A DNA stretch of 64,000 nucleotides, from positions 186,001 through 250,000 of the forward strand of contig NZ_CP091456.1 of the NCBI RefSeq assembly GCF_023611925.1, read 5' to 3'. Source of the stretch: Avibacterium sp. 20-132 (GTDB lineage Bacteria > Pseudomonadota > Gammaproteobacteria > Enterobacterales > Pasteurellaceae). Shown piece after piece: positions 31,498-40,181 of the stretch. The translations under genes and the position numbers were made by a program. Position 1 is the first letter of the stretch. Every line of letters starts with the position of its first letter. The notes beneath the pieces were generated by a model that saw only the letters and a list, made by a program, of their open reading frames with translations, searched no databases and had not been told where the DNA came from.

Positions 31498-32229
31498 TTA
31501 TTTTTTAGGTTCTAACACAAATTCACCAAAAGAAGAATTAATGTGGAAATTTGGTTTCTCTGTTTTTGGATCAACCCAAGTAATCCAATTTGCTTGTTCT
31601 TTACCTTTCCCTTTAATAATAGAAAATTCTGCACGATAAGCACCTGCGCGAATTTTATTACCTTGAATTAAATGATGTTCTTTTAATTCACTTAACGCAA
31701 TTTTACCTTCTAGGGTATAACCTTTTTCAGTACGAACCCCAACGGTTTGTAAGGTTTTAGGATCCCATTCTGCATTAATGTTTTTTTCGACATCACGCAG
31801 CATAGATAAGCTACGACCTTTGTAGTCCATTTCTAATGCGACATATTTTGGATATTTACCGTCAGCTTGGGGTTTATCAATTTCACCGGGTGCCATAAAT
31901 AATTCTACGCGATCTTCACGGGCAACCATCCATTCGTGATCAGTGCTGTCATAAACCACCACATTTGGATCTTCAACATCAAATGAAAAATAGAAATTTT
32001 CATCATCGTGAAACGCTTTGAACTCCGTTTTTGGCATTTCCGCTTGTTCCCAAGGATTCACAAAATCAGTAACACCTTTTACTTTACCCCATACCGCATC
32101 ATCCAATTTCCCATCTAACACGGGAGTTTGCGATTCAAATGCGACATTATAGGTTTTGGCTGGGCCTTCTGCTGCAACATTCATTGAAAATGCCGCTGTA
32201 CAAAGGGTCGCAAGTAATAATTTTTTCAT
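31498..32229 (-). CDS. Exported CBM9/DOMON-like sugar-binding protein
   Basis: A 243-residue protein with a Sec signal peptide (MKKLLLATLCTAAFSMNVAA). The rest looks like a single carbohydrate-binding CBM9-type beta-sandwich: P-V-L-D-G-K-L-D-D-A-V-W near residue 37, F-K-A-F-H-D-D-E-N-F-Y-F-S-F near 70, then R-E-D-R-V-E-L-F-M. There is no catalytic domain. It probably binds an oligosaccharide or a haem-type ligand in the periplasm. Its upstream region shares a CRP-like half site and an AAAACGATGTTTTAAA element with the kbaZ/sulfatase promoter region 14 kb away, which links it to the GAG/amino-sugar regulon. It is monocistronic. Confidence 0.7.
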   Translation of the reverse strand: MKKLLLATLCTAAFSMNVAAEGPAKTYNVAFESQTPVLDGKLDDAVWGKVKGVTDFVNPWEQAEMPKTEFKAFHDDENFYFSFDVEDPNVVVYDSTDHEWMVAREDRVELFMAPGEIDKPQADGKYPKYVALEMDYKGRSLSMLRDVEKNINAEWDPKTLQTVGVRTEKGYTLEGKIALSELKEHHLIQGNKIRAGAYRAEFSIIKGKGKEQANWITWVDPKTEKPNFHINSSFGEFVLEPKK

Positions 32230-32441
32230 AACAATTTCTCCTATAGTAAATAAAACATTTATCTCTGTTTTTGTCGCATTAAGCGAATAATGGTGATGGG
32301 ATATATCACGATAGGCGTGTTTTCAAATAACCTGCCCACTAAAATTCTCACTGAAAGATGAAACAAAACCCAGCTGAGTAACATAAATAAACCTGAATTT
32401 AAATGAGAATAGCCATTCTGTCTATGAGTAAGTTTTGATTA

Positions 32442-32480
32442 TGTGATCTTGATCTAAAATTTTCAAAACGATGTTTTAAA
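32442..32480 (-). promoter_or_regulatory. CRP-like half site plus AAAACGATGTTTTAAA element upstream of the CBM9-like gene
   Basis: TGTGATCTTGATCTAA at 32442-32457 keeps one perfect CRP half. AAAACGATGTTTTAAA at 32465-32480 is a near-palindrome found almost unchanged at 46636-46651. Both lie in the 300-base gap before the leftward CBM9-like gene. The remainder of the gap, apart from the terminator at 32483, is AT-rich with nothing else recognised. Confidence 0.5.
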
Positions 32481-32482
32481 TA

Positions 32483-32509
32483 AAAAGCGGTCTAAAATAG
32501 ACCGCTTTT
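32483..32509. terminator. Terminator downstream of lacD
   Basis: AAAAGCGGTCT (32483-32493) pairs with AGACCGCTTTT (32499-32509), a perfect 11-base stem with a five-base loop. Because the stem ends in A4/T4 it can terminate in either direction; the leftward amino-sugar transcript ends here. Confidence 0.88.
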
Positions 32510-32529
32510 CTGTTCATTACACGATAAGA

Positions 32530-33480
32530 TTAAATGTCTAACGGCTGAGCTGTTTCTTTTAATACGCTATTCAATGCTTCAATATTGGCTTTGCCTTCAG
32601 TAAGTAGCCATTGTTTTGCCGCTTCGGCACCTTGCGCTTTAAAAATTTCAGCAGCCCCTGCCCAAGTGGCACGTCCGCATAGTACGCCATTGAAATCACA
32701 GCCAGCCGCTTTAGCAAAACGTAAGGTATCTAGGAATAGCTGTGCGCTCACGCCTGCACTGAGGAAAATAAATGGAAGAGAAGTCGCCTCACTTTGTTCT
32801 TTGAAGTAGGCTTTTGCTTGCTCTTGGCTATATACAGCTTCTTGTTCTGCAAAACCTTCAACAAATTTCATATCGACTGGCACTTCCACTTTTAACACAT
32901 CAACGCCAAAACGGGGTTCGGAAAAGCGTTTCATTGCCTCGATCACTTTGCGTGGTTTGATTTTCGCATATTCTTTTGGATCAGAAATAGTTGCGTCATA
33001 GCTTACAAGTTCAAGGAAAAATGGCATTTCTTCTGCTTTACATTCTGAGGCAACACGTTCAACAAAGGCTTCTTTGCGATCATTGACCTCTTTTCCTTCA
33101 TCAATATCAATGTAAAGTAATAATTTAATGCCATCTGCGCCTTGTGCTTTTAAGCGTTGTACGGATACATCATCAATTAAATCAGGATAACGACCCGGTT
33201 GTGTTTTGTCATAACCTGTTTTTTCGTATGCCATTAATAATCCGGCATTTTCTGCACGTTTTTGTGCGGCATTCCAACCCACCTCAGGATCTAATAAAAT
33301 AGATGACGCATAAGGGGTTAAATACTCTGAAACCAAGACTTTAAATTCTGCTAATTGAGCATTTGTAGCATCTTCACCAAGCATACGGCGTAATGCGCCA
33401 CGTTGGTCAATTGCCAATGCGGCAATTAAATTGTCTTGGCTACATAATTTTTTTAAACGTTCAGTTCTTAAATTTGACAT
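32530..33480 (-). CDS. lacD: Tagatose 1,6-bisphosphate aldolase, class I (LacD family)
   Basis: A 316-residue class I aldolase splitting tagatose 1,6-bisphosphate to DHAP and glyceraldehyde-3-phosphate. It begins M-S-N-L-R-T-E-R-L with A-L-A-I-D-Q-R-G-A-L-R-R-M like LacD. The probable Schiff-base lysine is in V-D-V-L-K-V-E-V-P-V-D near residue 205. The ATG at 33480 with GGAGAG upstream is chosen over a 16-codon longer frame. LacD is typical of Gram-positive tagatose pathways, whereas enteric Aga/Gat loci use class II KbaY/GatY, so its presence is notable. It is the last gene of agaR-agaA-lacD. No tagatose-6-phosphate kinase (LacC) is in the window; 6-phosphofructokinase could serve. Confidence 0.88.
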   Translation of the reverse strand: MSNLRTERLKKLCSQDNLIAALAIDQRGALRRMLGEDATNAQLAEFKVLVSEYLTPYASSILLDPEVGWNAAQKRAENAGLLMAYEKTGYDKTQPGRYPDLIDDVSVQRLKAQGADGIKLLLYIDIDEGKEVNDRKEAFVERVASECKAEEMPFFLELVSYDATISDPKEYAKIKPRKVIEAMKRFSEPRFGVDVLKVEVPVDMKFVEGFAEQEAVYSQEQAKAYFKEQSEATSLPFIFLSAGVSAQLFLDTLRFAKAAGCDFNGVLCGRATWAGAAEIFKAQGAEAAKQWLLTEGKANIEALNSVLKETAQPLDI

Positions 33481-33514
33481 TATTTTCTCTCCATCTTTGT
33501 AACTATAAAAAATA

Positions 33515-34675
33515 TTAAATTTTTTCACCGCACTGATATACTGGCTTACCTTGAATATAAGTGGCTTGCACTTGTAATGCTTTGTTTAATAAGGTGAAAT
33601 TGGCTTCTTTACCTACTGCGATATCGCCAATGCGATCTGCTACGCCTAAATAAGTGGCGGGAATGGTGGTAACCATTTGAATGGCTTCCCATACTGGTAC
33701 ATTGGCTTTAAACACCATATTGCGCAACGCTTGATCTAAGCTGCAAGTGCTACCTGCAAGCGAGCCATCAAAGGTTCTTGCTTGCCCATTTTGTACACGT
33801 ACCGTTTGTACGCCTAAGGTATATTCACCATCAGGTAAACCGCCTGCACGCATACAGTCTGTAATCAACACCATTCGGCGATAAGTTTTTAATTTATACG
33901 CTAAACTCAATACCGCTGGGTGAACGTGAATGCCGTCTGCAATAATTTCTGCCAGCATATCGTGATATAACACGGCGCCCGTACACCCCGGTTCACGGTG
34001 ATGCAACGCACTCATTCCGTTGAATAAATGTACGCCACAATCCGCGCCTAAATAATAAGCTTTGGTGACCTGTTCAAAGGTGGCGTTAGTGTGTGCCACA
34101 GATACTTTTACGCCATTTTCCACTAGCCATTTAATCGCAGGTTCCGCATTTTCTATTTCAGGCGCGATGGCTACGCGTAATAAAGTGCGGTCGGAAATTT
34201 GCAATAATTCTTCAAGTTGAGGAATGGTTGGGGGCATTAAATATTCTGTTGGGTGTGAACCACGATGACGTTCCGTGAAATAAGGACCTTCCATAAAACT
34301 GCCCAACAATTCTGCACCAGATTGATGACCTTGTTGAATGTAATCTTTCATTCGTTGCATTGATGACAGAATAGTTTGCCAAGGGGCTGAAACTGTCGTT
34401 CCTACCCACGCGGTAACGCCTGTTTGTGGTAAAGCCTGTGCAATCGTTTGAAGTGCGGTGTTATTTTCATCCATCACATCTGCCCCTGCGCGTCCGTGAA
34501 TATGCACATCAATAAATCCCGCTGAAAGATAGCTGTCTGGATAATAATGCACATCGCAATCTGTGGGCTTGTCTTCTTGGATACGTTCAATTTTACCTTG
34601 ATTTATCACCACATAGTTATTCAGTAATTCGCCTGATGCGGTCATTACTTTTTCGGCTTTAATCGCATAACGCAT
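33515..34675 (-). CDS. agaA: N-acetylgalactosamine-6-phosphate deacetylase (NagA/AgaA family)
   Basis: A 386-residue amidohydrolase. Metal and catalytic motifs of NagA/AgaA are intact: F-I-D-V-H-I-H-G near residue 56, M-E-G-P-Y-F near 128, V-A-H-T-N-A-T near 194, H-L-F-N-G-M-S near 217 and the catalytic Asp in L-I-T-D-C-M-R-A-G-G near 270. It removes acetate from GalNAc-6-phosphate in the cytoplasm; context (agaS, agaR, lacD, PTS) points to GalNAc rather than GlcNAc. A usual NagA would also be expected elsewhere. It starts 12 bases after agaR. Confidence 0.88.
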   Translation of the reverse strand: MRYAIKAEKVMTASGELLNNYVVINQGKIERIQEDKPTDCDVHYYPDSYLSAGFIDVHIHGRAGADVMDENNTALQTIAQALPQTGVTAWVGTTVSAPWQTILSSMQRMKDYIQQGHQSGAELLGSFMEGPYFTERHRGSHPTEYLMPPTIPQLEELLQISDRTLLRVAIAPEIENAEPAIKWLVENGVKVSVAHTNATFEQVTKAYYLGADCGVHLFNGMSALHHREPGCTGAVLYHDMLAEIIADGIHVHPAVLSLAYKLKTYRRMVLITDCMRAGGLPDGEYTLGVQTVRVQNGQARTFDGSLAGSTCSLDQALRNMVFKANVPVWEAIQMVTTIPATYLGVADRIGDIAVGKEANFTLLNKALQVQATYIQGKPVYQCGEKI

Positions 34676-34687
34676 TCGTTTTTCCTC

Positions 34688-35479
34688 TTAATCGACAATA
34701 ATCACTTCAATATTGTTTTCTTGAAGTGCGGTTAAATATTCAGAAGAAATTCCAGAATCCGTAATTAACACATCAATATCCGCAAATTTTCGGATAATGT
34801 GGCAACTTTTTTTATCAAATTTACTGGAATCGGTAACGGCAATGACTTGGCTGGAAATATCACACATAATACGATTTAAATTCGCTTCTTGTTCATTATG
34901 TGTGGTGATGCCCGCTTGAATATCAAACCCATCCACACCAAGAAAGACCTTGCTAAAACAATAATTTGCTAGGCTTGCATCGGCTTGTGGCCCTGAAAAA
35001 GACATTGCATTTTTACGCAATTTTCCACCAGTCATTAAAATTTCAACATTTTCAGCATCTGCTAATTCAGAAGCAATATCTAGCCCGTTTGTCATCACAA
35101 GCACATTTTTGATCGCTGATTTTTTCAATGCGGTGGCAATTTCTCGGGTTGTGGTGCCTGAATCTAAAATGATGATGTCATTGTCATTAATAAACTTTAA
35201 TGCCGCCTCTGCAATCTTATTTTTCGCGCCTAAATTTCGATGCCTTTTTTCCGAATTACTCAGCTCGGAGATCATTCCTTTATTCGGTATCGCGCCCCCA
35301 TGAGAACGAACAATGTAACCATTTTTTTCTAAAAAATTGAGATCTTGGCGAATAGTAACGGTAGAAACAGAAAAGGTTTCAGCCAAATCTTCTACACGGG
35401 CAGAAGAATTTTTATTGACTATTGCAACGATCTCCATACGTCTTTCTATTGCACTTTTCATCTGTTTATCTTCGTTCAT
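34688..35479 (-). CDS. agaR: DeoR-family regulator of amino-sugar genes (AgaR-like)
   Basis: A 263-residue DeoR regulator. The winged HTH lies around residues 8-60 (R-R-M-E-I-V-A-I-V, V-E-D-L-A-E-T-F-S-V-S-T-V-T-I-R-Q-D-L). The sugar-phosphate sensor domain follows, with I-L-D-S-G-T-T-T-R-E-I-A, M-T-N-G-L-D-I-A, L-M-T-G-G-K-L-R and V-T-D-S-S-K-F. It is close in pattern to E. coli AgaR, which represses GalNAc/galactosamine genes until a sugar phosphate binds. Starts at 35479 or 35461 are both possible. A perfect match to the remembered AgaR operator lies 45 bases upstream, suggesting autoregulation. It heads agaR-agaA-lacD. Confidence 0.85.
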   Translation of the reverse strand: MNEDKQMKSAIERRMEIVAIVNKNSSARVEDLAETFSVSTVTIRQDLNFLEKNGYIVRSHGGAIPNKGMISELSNSEKRHRNLGAKNKIAEAALKFINDNDIIILDSGTTTREIATALKKSAIKNVLVMTNGLDIASELADAENVEILMTGGKLRKNAMSFSGPQADASLANYCFSKVFLGVDGFDIQAGITTHNEQEANLNRIMCDISSQVIAVTDSSKFDKKSCHIIRKFADIDVLITDSGISSEYLTALQENNIEVIIVD

Positions 35480-35523
35480 TGAAATATCTGGTGTAAAAAT
35501 TATAGAGTAAAATAAAGAAAAAT

Positions 35524-35537
35524 GAAACAAAACGAAA
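35524..35537 (-). promoter_or_regulatory. AgaR operator upstream of agaR
   Basis: On the leftward strand the site reads TTTCGTTTTGTTTC and continues ATTTTT. It matches the E. coli AgaR consensus as I remember it (TTTCRTTTYRTTTY, then NYTTKK) at every position. It is placed 45 bases upstream of the agaR start, suitable for autorepression. Confidence 0.65.
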
Positions 35538-35623
35538 TTAAAATTCAGGGTGAAAGATTAATTTTAATCCGTAAAATATTTATTTAAGCTTTCGATTTCT
35601 TCCTTTTATCTTCATTTTATTAA

Positions 35624-36415
35624 TCAAGCATTTTTCCCCAACACTTCAATTTGAGTTAAGGCAGTAAATGGCGAAGGATCAACGCCTTTTACAAAATTTG
35701 TCAAAATGAGGTGATCACAATAACGTTTATCAAAATGAAATACCTGCGGTTGTCCTGTTCTGGCTAATGTCAATATTTCCTCTGAGCCATCAGAAAATCG
35801 AACACTTATATTCTGCCACCACGCATCATGGGGGAAATCCGCGCGGAGTATTAAAATCAGGCAATCCACTTCCACATTTCGACCAAATTCAATGTTTAAT
35901 TCTGCATTAGGATCTTGTGCATTACTCCAAGAAGTAAAAGGATAAGAGCCGTGGGCATTGCTATCAAAAATGCCGTCAATCACGTTATAAGGGGCAAAAC
36001 GAATATTGCTTGGTTTGATATTACTACTAATGCGTGGGTACATTCCGCTCTGGTGCGGTTGAAAATAAGGATTAAAGGCAAGGTTTGTATATTGTTGTAT
36101 CTCATACTCTCTTGCAACGCGTATCCATAAAAAGTGAATGCCTCCTTGAAAGGCTTTGTCACTATTAAATAACCGTCTGTTATCACCAAAAGGAATGTGA
36201 TACTCAATCCGTGGTTCAGTTAAATAGATAAGGCTACTTTCTAAACTGTCCTCCAAGCGACACTTTAAATAGCAAGGTGTGGTATCTGTTTCAATGCAGA
36301 TACGATCGCCTTCTTGATATTCTCCCTTATAAGTAAACATTAAAAAATCAAAGGCACTTTTACAAAATTTAATGTTATTCTCTTTATCTATAATACTTAG
36401 TGTGAGTTTTACCAT
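35624..36415 (-). CDS. Cytoplasmic protein with a discoidin (F5/8 type C)-like domain
   Basis: A 263-residue protein with no signal peptide. The C-terminal half (about 130-260) reads like a discoidin/CBM32-type jelly roll: N-V-I-D-G-I-F-D, T-S-W-S-N, A-E-L-N-I-E-F-G-R-N-V-E-V-D, W-W-Q-N-I-S-V-R-F-S-D-G-S-E-E, and I-E-V-L-G at the end. The N-terminal half may be a second beta-sandwich. Such domains normally bind sugars outside the cell; here the setting is cytoplasmic, between sulfatase and agaR. It may bind a phosphorylated or unsaturated sugar intermediate, or have an unrecognised enzyme activity. AGGAGG five bases before the ATG is also part of the terminator tail just upstream. Confidence 0.55.
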   Translation of the reverse strand: MVKLTLSIIDKENNIKFCKSAFDFLMFTYKGEYQEGDRICIETDTTPCYLKCRLEDSLESSLIYLTEPRIEYHIPFGDNRRLFNSDKAFQGGIHFLWIRVAREYEIQQYTNLAFNPYFQPHQSGMYPRISSNIKPSNIRFAPYNVIDGIFDSNAHGSYPFTSWSNAQDPNAELNIEFGRNVEVDCLILILRADFPHDAWWQNISVRFSDGSEEILTLARTGQPQVFHFDKRYCDHLILTNFVKGVDPSPFTALTQIEVLGKNA

Positions 36416-36431
36416 TATTCCTCCTAAAAAA

Positions 36432-36456
36432 ATCAGCCACGCTCGCGGTGGCTGAT
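36432..36456 (-). terminator. Intra-cluster terminator between sulfatase and the jelly-roll gene
   Basis: ATCAGCCAC (36432-36440) pairs with GTGGCTGAT (36448-36456). Read leftwards it is followed by seven T and then directly by the AGGAGG of the next gene. Partial read-through or RNA processing probably sets the ratio of sulfatase to downstream products. Confidence 0.82.
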
Positions 36457-36464
36457 AAACAACA

Positions 36465-38087
36465 TTATTTTACTTCTGCTGATGCTTCAATCGCTTGAAA
36501 CTCTTCAGGATTCCATACCATTGGTTTAGGTTGTTTGCTAATCCAATGATGAAATGCTGTTTGTAGCTCTTTTACTTTTTCTGGATACTGGCTCGCTACA
36601 TCCTTGCTTTCAGCAGGATCCACCTTGTCGTGATACAAATGTAATTGATTGCTACCATCATTATAGAAATACAAGGCCCAATCTTTATCACGGATAGCCC
36701 ACGAACTTTTTGATAATTTTTCTAAGTGTGGATTCTTCGGTGCTTCATTGGTATTGTAGGTAATATATTTCCAATAGTCTGCCCAGAATTGCTGATTCTC
36801 TTCACTATAATGTTTGGCTCCGGGGCCTGCCCAATAGAGATATTGATGAGGTGAGACCGTTTCTTTACCTGATAAGATCGGTAAAATATCTTTCCCATCT
36901 AATTTTAACGAATCAGGCAACGAAATTTTTGCCGCTTTAAGTGCGGTTGGTAAAATATCTATTGCCGAAATAAGCTGATCATTTTGGCTATTGGCTGGAA
37001 TATGATTTGGCCACGATACGATGAATGGGACACGTAATCCGCCATTATAGAGCTGCCCTTTGAATCCTCTATCCATACCATTTAAAGGCATTGGCGCTTC
37101 GTGTACGGAACCGTTATCAGAAAGGAAGAAGATCAAGGTATTCTCTAATTTTCCTTCTGCTTTTAATTTATCTATAATTTTGCCAATCCCTTCATCTGCC
37201 GCATTAATGGCTGCAAAATATTTATCTGCTTCAACATTCCCTGTATTAAAACGATCCATATATTTTGCTGGTGAAGCTTCTTCTAAAGGAATATGTGGCA
37301 CACTATAAGCTAAATTTAAAAAGAAAGGTTTATCCCCGACTTTATCAATAAATTGTAGCGCTTCGTTGGTTAAGTTGTGTGTTAAATATCCCGGCGAGGC
37401 AACAGGCTTGTCATTACGCCATAATGCAGGAGAATGCCACAACGCCGCCCCTGAAACGAAATAACTATAAGAGTAATCAAAGCCACGATCTGTTGGGAAA
37501 TAGCCTTTTTCTGGGACTGAGGAAAAATTATCGTGATAATCCCGTGTTCTGAGATCTTCTGGCTGTGTGATTCTGCCAATTTTACGATCTCGGTTTATTT
37601 TTGCATTATGGTATTTACCAATATTCGCTGTGGCATAGCCATTTTCTTGGAATAATGCGGGTAATAATTTCACATCAAGTGGAATGCCATTAAAGGAATC
37701 ATCATTGCTGTAAATACCAAAAGAGGCAGGGTAACGTCCAGTAAAAATACCTGCTCGAGAAGGTCCACACACAGGATGTGCCACAAACGCATTTGTCATT
37801 TTTACACCTGATGCGGCTAATTTAGACACATTTGGCATCGCTTTTTGTGCCGCCTCAATCATTTTATTAATATCGCCTTGATAGCGTGCTGCCACTGGAC
37901 GCTGATTTAATGCCTCTGCGTCTAAACTATCTATCGCAAAATCTAACTGCCCTGAACCTAAGTCATCCATAACGATAACTAAAACATTTGGCCTGGTTGG
38001 TTCAGCCGCCTGTGCCTCAAAAGAAAATTGACTGACACCTGCCACCATAGCAGATAACAAACAAGTACTAAGCAATGAACGTTTCAT
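36465..38087 (-). CDS. Periplasmic Cys-type sulfatase (Sec-exported)
   Basis: A 540-residue S1-family sulfatase with a Sec signal peptide (cleavage after A-Q-A near residue 28). The formylglycine motif C-G-P-S-R is at residues 107-111, followed by A-G-I-F-T-G-R-Y-P. Metal ligands are in V-I-V-M-D-D-L-G near 38-44 and F-L-S-D-N-G near 320. H-S and K-W-type active-site positions are recognisable (I-G-K-Y-H-N, V-P-H-I-P). Cysteine at position 107 needs conversion by anSME, encoded 20 bases upstream in the same operon. Likely substrates are 4- or 6-sulfated GalNAc or a sulfated uronate in GAG fragments; regiospecificity cannot be read from sequence. Confidence 0.9.
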   Translation of the reverse strand: MKRSLLSTCLLSAMVAGVSQFSFEAQAAEPTRPNVLVIVMDDLGSGQLDFAIDSLDAEALNQRPVAARYQGDINKMIEAAQKAMPNVSKLAASGVKMTNAFVAHPVCGPSRAGIFTGRYPASFGIYSNDDSFNGIPLDVKLLPALFQENGYATANIGKYHNAKINRDRKIGRITQPEDLRTRDYHDNFSSVPEKGYFPTDRGFDYSYSYFVSGAALWHSPALWRNDKPVASPGYLTHNLTNEALQFIDKVGDKPFFLNLAYSVPHIPLEEASPAKYMDRFNTGNVEADKYFAAINAADEGIGKIIDKLKAEGKLENTLIFFLSDNGSVHEAPMPLNGMDRGFKGQLYNGGLRVPFIVSWPNHIPANSQNDQLISAIDILPTALKAAKISLPDSLKLDGKDILPILSGKETVSPHQYLYWAGPGAKHYSEENQQFWADYWKYITYNTNEAPKNPHLEKLSKSSWAIRDKDWALYFYNDGSNQLHLYHDKVDPAESKDVASQYPEKVKELQTAFHHWISKQPKPMVWNPEEFQAIEASAEVK

Positions 38088-38107
38088 TACGCCCTCCTCA
38101 AAAAATG

Positions 38108-39304
38108 CTAGTTGATCATTTTCATAATCTCTGCCGCTAACCCACCTTGTTGAATAATATCACGCATTCGGTGCATTAAAGGTGCCGTTTGACGGAAGAA
38201 AAGTTGATAAGATGGACACAAATAGTTGTGCTTAAATTTCTCACCTTTTAAATTGACAATACGATGTTTCGGGCAACCGCCATGACAAATCATTCGTACA
38301 TCACATTTCTCGCATGCTTTGGTTAAGGTTTCTTTTTTCGCCTGCCCGAACTTTTGTTGCTTTGGCGAACGTGCAATCTCTGATAATGGCTGATGGTGGA
38401 TATTACCAATCCTATAATCAGGATAGACATAGTGATCGCACGAATAAACATCGCCATTTGCTTCCAGAACTAATGCGGAACCGCAAGTTTCAGTTTGGAT
38501 ACAACTCGTTGAAGGATAACCTAGCCACTGCCCTAATAAATTATCAAATTCACGGACAAAAATTTGCCCAACATCTTCTCTTACCCACACAGAAAACACA
38601 TCAAGCAAAAAGCGTCCATAACCATCAGGCGGAACGGAAAATCCTGTCATTCTATAATTTTTACCCGGATTATAATCGCTACGTTGTAAAGAATAATTGG
38701 CGACTTCGACGATAGGAATAAACTGCATAAAAGTTGAACCGAGCGCTTTTAATGCTTGGTATGTTTCACGTCCTTTATGCCAATTTTTATCGTTGATAAC
38801 CGTTAAGGTATTAAATTCCACTTCATACTCTTTCAAGAGATCAATGGCTTTTTTTACTCGTTCAAAGGTCGGTTGTCCATTTACGGAAATACGATAGCGA
38901 TCGTGAACATCACTTAATCCATCTACAGAGATACCAATCAAAAAATTGTTTTGTTTAAAAAATTCTGCCCATTGTCGATTTAATGCAATCCCATTTGTCT
39001 GAAAACTATTTGTAATGGTTTTCCCATTGGCAAATTCTTGCTGAAAATCCACCGCTCTTTTAAAAAAATCCAAACCTAATAAAGTGGGTTCGCCACCTTG
39101 CCAAGCAAAATCAACCTGATCGCCCGCGTGGGATTGAATATAATTTCGGGTGTAATCTCTCAATGTATCTTCTGACATCAAGCGGACATTATGCGTTAGA
39201 ACCTGCTCTTTCTCTAAATAAAAGCAATATTCACATTTGATATTACAATGAAAGCTACTCGGCTTTGCCATCATATGAAAATAAGCGGGTGGGGACTGAC
39301 GCAT
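38108..39304 (-). CDS. Anaerobic sulfatase-maturating enzyme (radical SAM/SPASM)
   Basis: A 398-residue radical SAM protein with C-x3-C-x2-C at residues 20, 24 and 27 (H-C-N-I-K-C-E-Y-C-F-Y-L). It also has W-Q-G-G-E-P-T near 71, S-V-D-G near 130, and a SPASM region with C-G-S-A...C-D-H-Y-V-Y-P-D and C-E-K-C...C-H-G-G-C-P-K that holds two more clusters. It oxidises the active-site Cys of sulfatases to formylglycine in the cytoplasm. The ATG at 39304 has AGGAGG five bases before it. It is encoded directly before the Sec sulfatase and presumably also matures the Tat sulfatase at 46750. Oxygen independence suits a mucosal lifestyle. Confidence 0.93.
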   Translation of the reverse strand: MRQSPPAYFHMMAKPSSFHCNIKCEYCFYLEKEQVLTHNVRLMSEDTLRDYTRNYIQSHAGDQVDFAWQGGEPTLLGLDFFKRAVDFQQEFANGKTITNSFQTNGIALNRQWAEFFKQNNFLIGISVDGLSDVHDRYRISVNGQPTFERVKKAIDLLKEYEVEFNTLTVINDKNWHKGRETYQALKALGSTFMQFIPIVEVANYSLQRSDYNPGKNYRMTGFSVPPDGYGRFLLDVFSVWVREDVGQIFVREFDNLLGQWLGYPSTSCIQTETCGSALVLEANGDVYSCDHYVYPDYRIGNIHHQPLSEIARSPKQQKFGQAKKETLTKACEKCDVRMICHGGCPKHRIVNLKGEKFKHNYLCPSYQLFFRQTAPLMHRMRDIIQQGGLAAEIMKMIN

Positions 39305-39393
39305 AAACACCTCCTAATGCGAAATTATCGTCATTTAATTTTAAAATAATCGCTGTTACACCTCTCTATATCAATCTATATTACTGATATGAT

Positions 39394-39458
39394 CTTTGGT
39401 TCGTTACTTTGTATTATTTTAAATATTAATGGCTATAGTCAGAACAACGAAATTCGTT
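39394..39458 (-). promoter_or_regulatory. Candidate control region of the anSME-sulfatase operon
   Basis: The 203-base gap upstream of anSME holds CTTTGGTTCGTTACTTT (39394-39410), reminiscent of AgaR-type sites, and a perfect 13-base palindrome AACGAAATTCGTT (39446-39458). Neither matches a known operator exactly. Both lie where an operator for the leftward anSME operon would sit. Confidence 0.35.
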
Positions 39459-39476
39459 AAACAAAAAAATTAATAG

Positions 39477-39501
39477 AGGGGGAATTCCTTTCCCCCTTTT
39501 T
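39477..39501. terminator. Terminator downstream of the dhuI-like gene
   Basis: AGGGGGAA (39477-39484) pairs with TTCCCCCT (39490-39497). A T-run follows immediately on the right and after eight bases on the left. It should end the long leftward kbaZ-to-isomerase operon before the anSME promoter. Confidence 0.75.
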
Positions 39502-39507
39502 ATCGGA

Positions 39508-40149
39508 TTAGCTATTTAAAACTTCCGTAACATAAGCACGAATTGCATCATCTTGGCAGTTATCAAAGAAACATTGTTGGAAACGTTCTCCGCTTACTGC
39601 TGTTTTGACTAATTCAGGATCAATGGCTCGTAAAGTATCTAAGTAATTCTCTTTTGCCACAGCTGCTTTGACTTGATTTAAAATCCCTGCATTACGCACT
39701 TGTGGTTCGCGGCGTTCCACTGGGTAACCTTGACCGCGTTCACCTTCAAATGCTTTTTCAAACATATAGCGAACATTGAGTTCAGCCCCCCAACCAAATC
39801 CTTTAGCAAAAGCTAATGAAAGTGCATTCCCATTATTAATTTGTGAGAATAAGAACGCATCTGCTGGTTCAAGGCAGTAACCACATACCACCCCCGGATG
39901 AAGGTTTAATGACATTAATGCGCCTTGACCCGTACCACAACCTGCAACAACAAAATCCACTGCTTTAGAATTTAATAAAATACTCGCCATAATACCCAAG
40001 TGGATATAAGTAAGATGATGATCTTTTTCACTATTCATCCCCACGTTATAAACACTGTGTCCTTTAGGTTCGACCACATTTTTAAGTTCATTTAAAATAA
40101 TTGGGTTTTTTGCCGCTTGGCTATTTTCCATCATTAATGCAATTTTCAT
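39508..40149 (-). CDS. RpiB/LacA/LacB-family isomerase, probable DhuI for unsaturated uronate
   Basis: The 213-residue product has the RpiB/LacAB fold signatures (V-A-G-C-G-T-G-Q-G-A near residue 70, N-N-G-N-A-L-S-L-A near 110). It is much longer than RpiB, LacA or LacB (about 140-170) and carries the extra F-G-W-G-A-E-L-N-V-R-Y-M-F-E-K-A-F segment. That longer subgroup includes streptococcal DhuI, which isomerises the 4-deoxy-5-keto-uronate released from GAG disaccharides. It is 32 bases after the GH105 gene, whose product is exactly that uronate. So this is most likely DhuI; a LacAB-type galactose-6-phosphate isomerase role is less likely. The matching reductase (DhuD/KduD) is not adjacent. 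Confidence 0.75.
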   Translation of the reverse strand: MKIALMMENSQAAKNPIILNELKNVVEPKGHSVYNVGMNSEKDHHLTYIHLGIMASILLNSKAVDFVVAGCGTGQGALMSLNLHPGVVCGYCLEPADAFLFSQINNGNALSLAFAKGFGWGAELNVRYMFEKAFEGERGQGYPVERREPQVRNAGILNQVKAAVAKENYLDTLRAIDPELVKTAVSGERFQQCFFDNCQDDAIRAYVTEVLNS

Positions 40150-40181
40150 TTTTCTTTCCTTTATATTAAAAAAATTTATGC

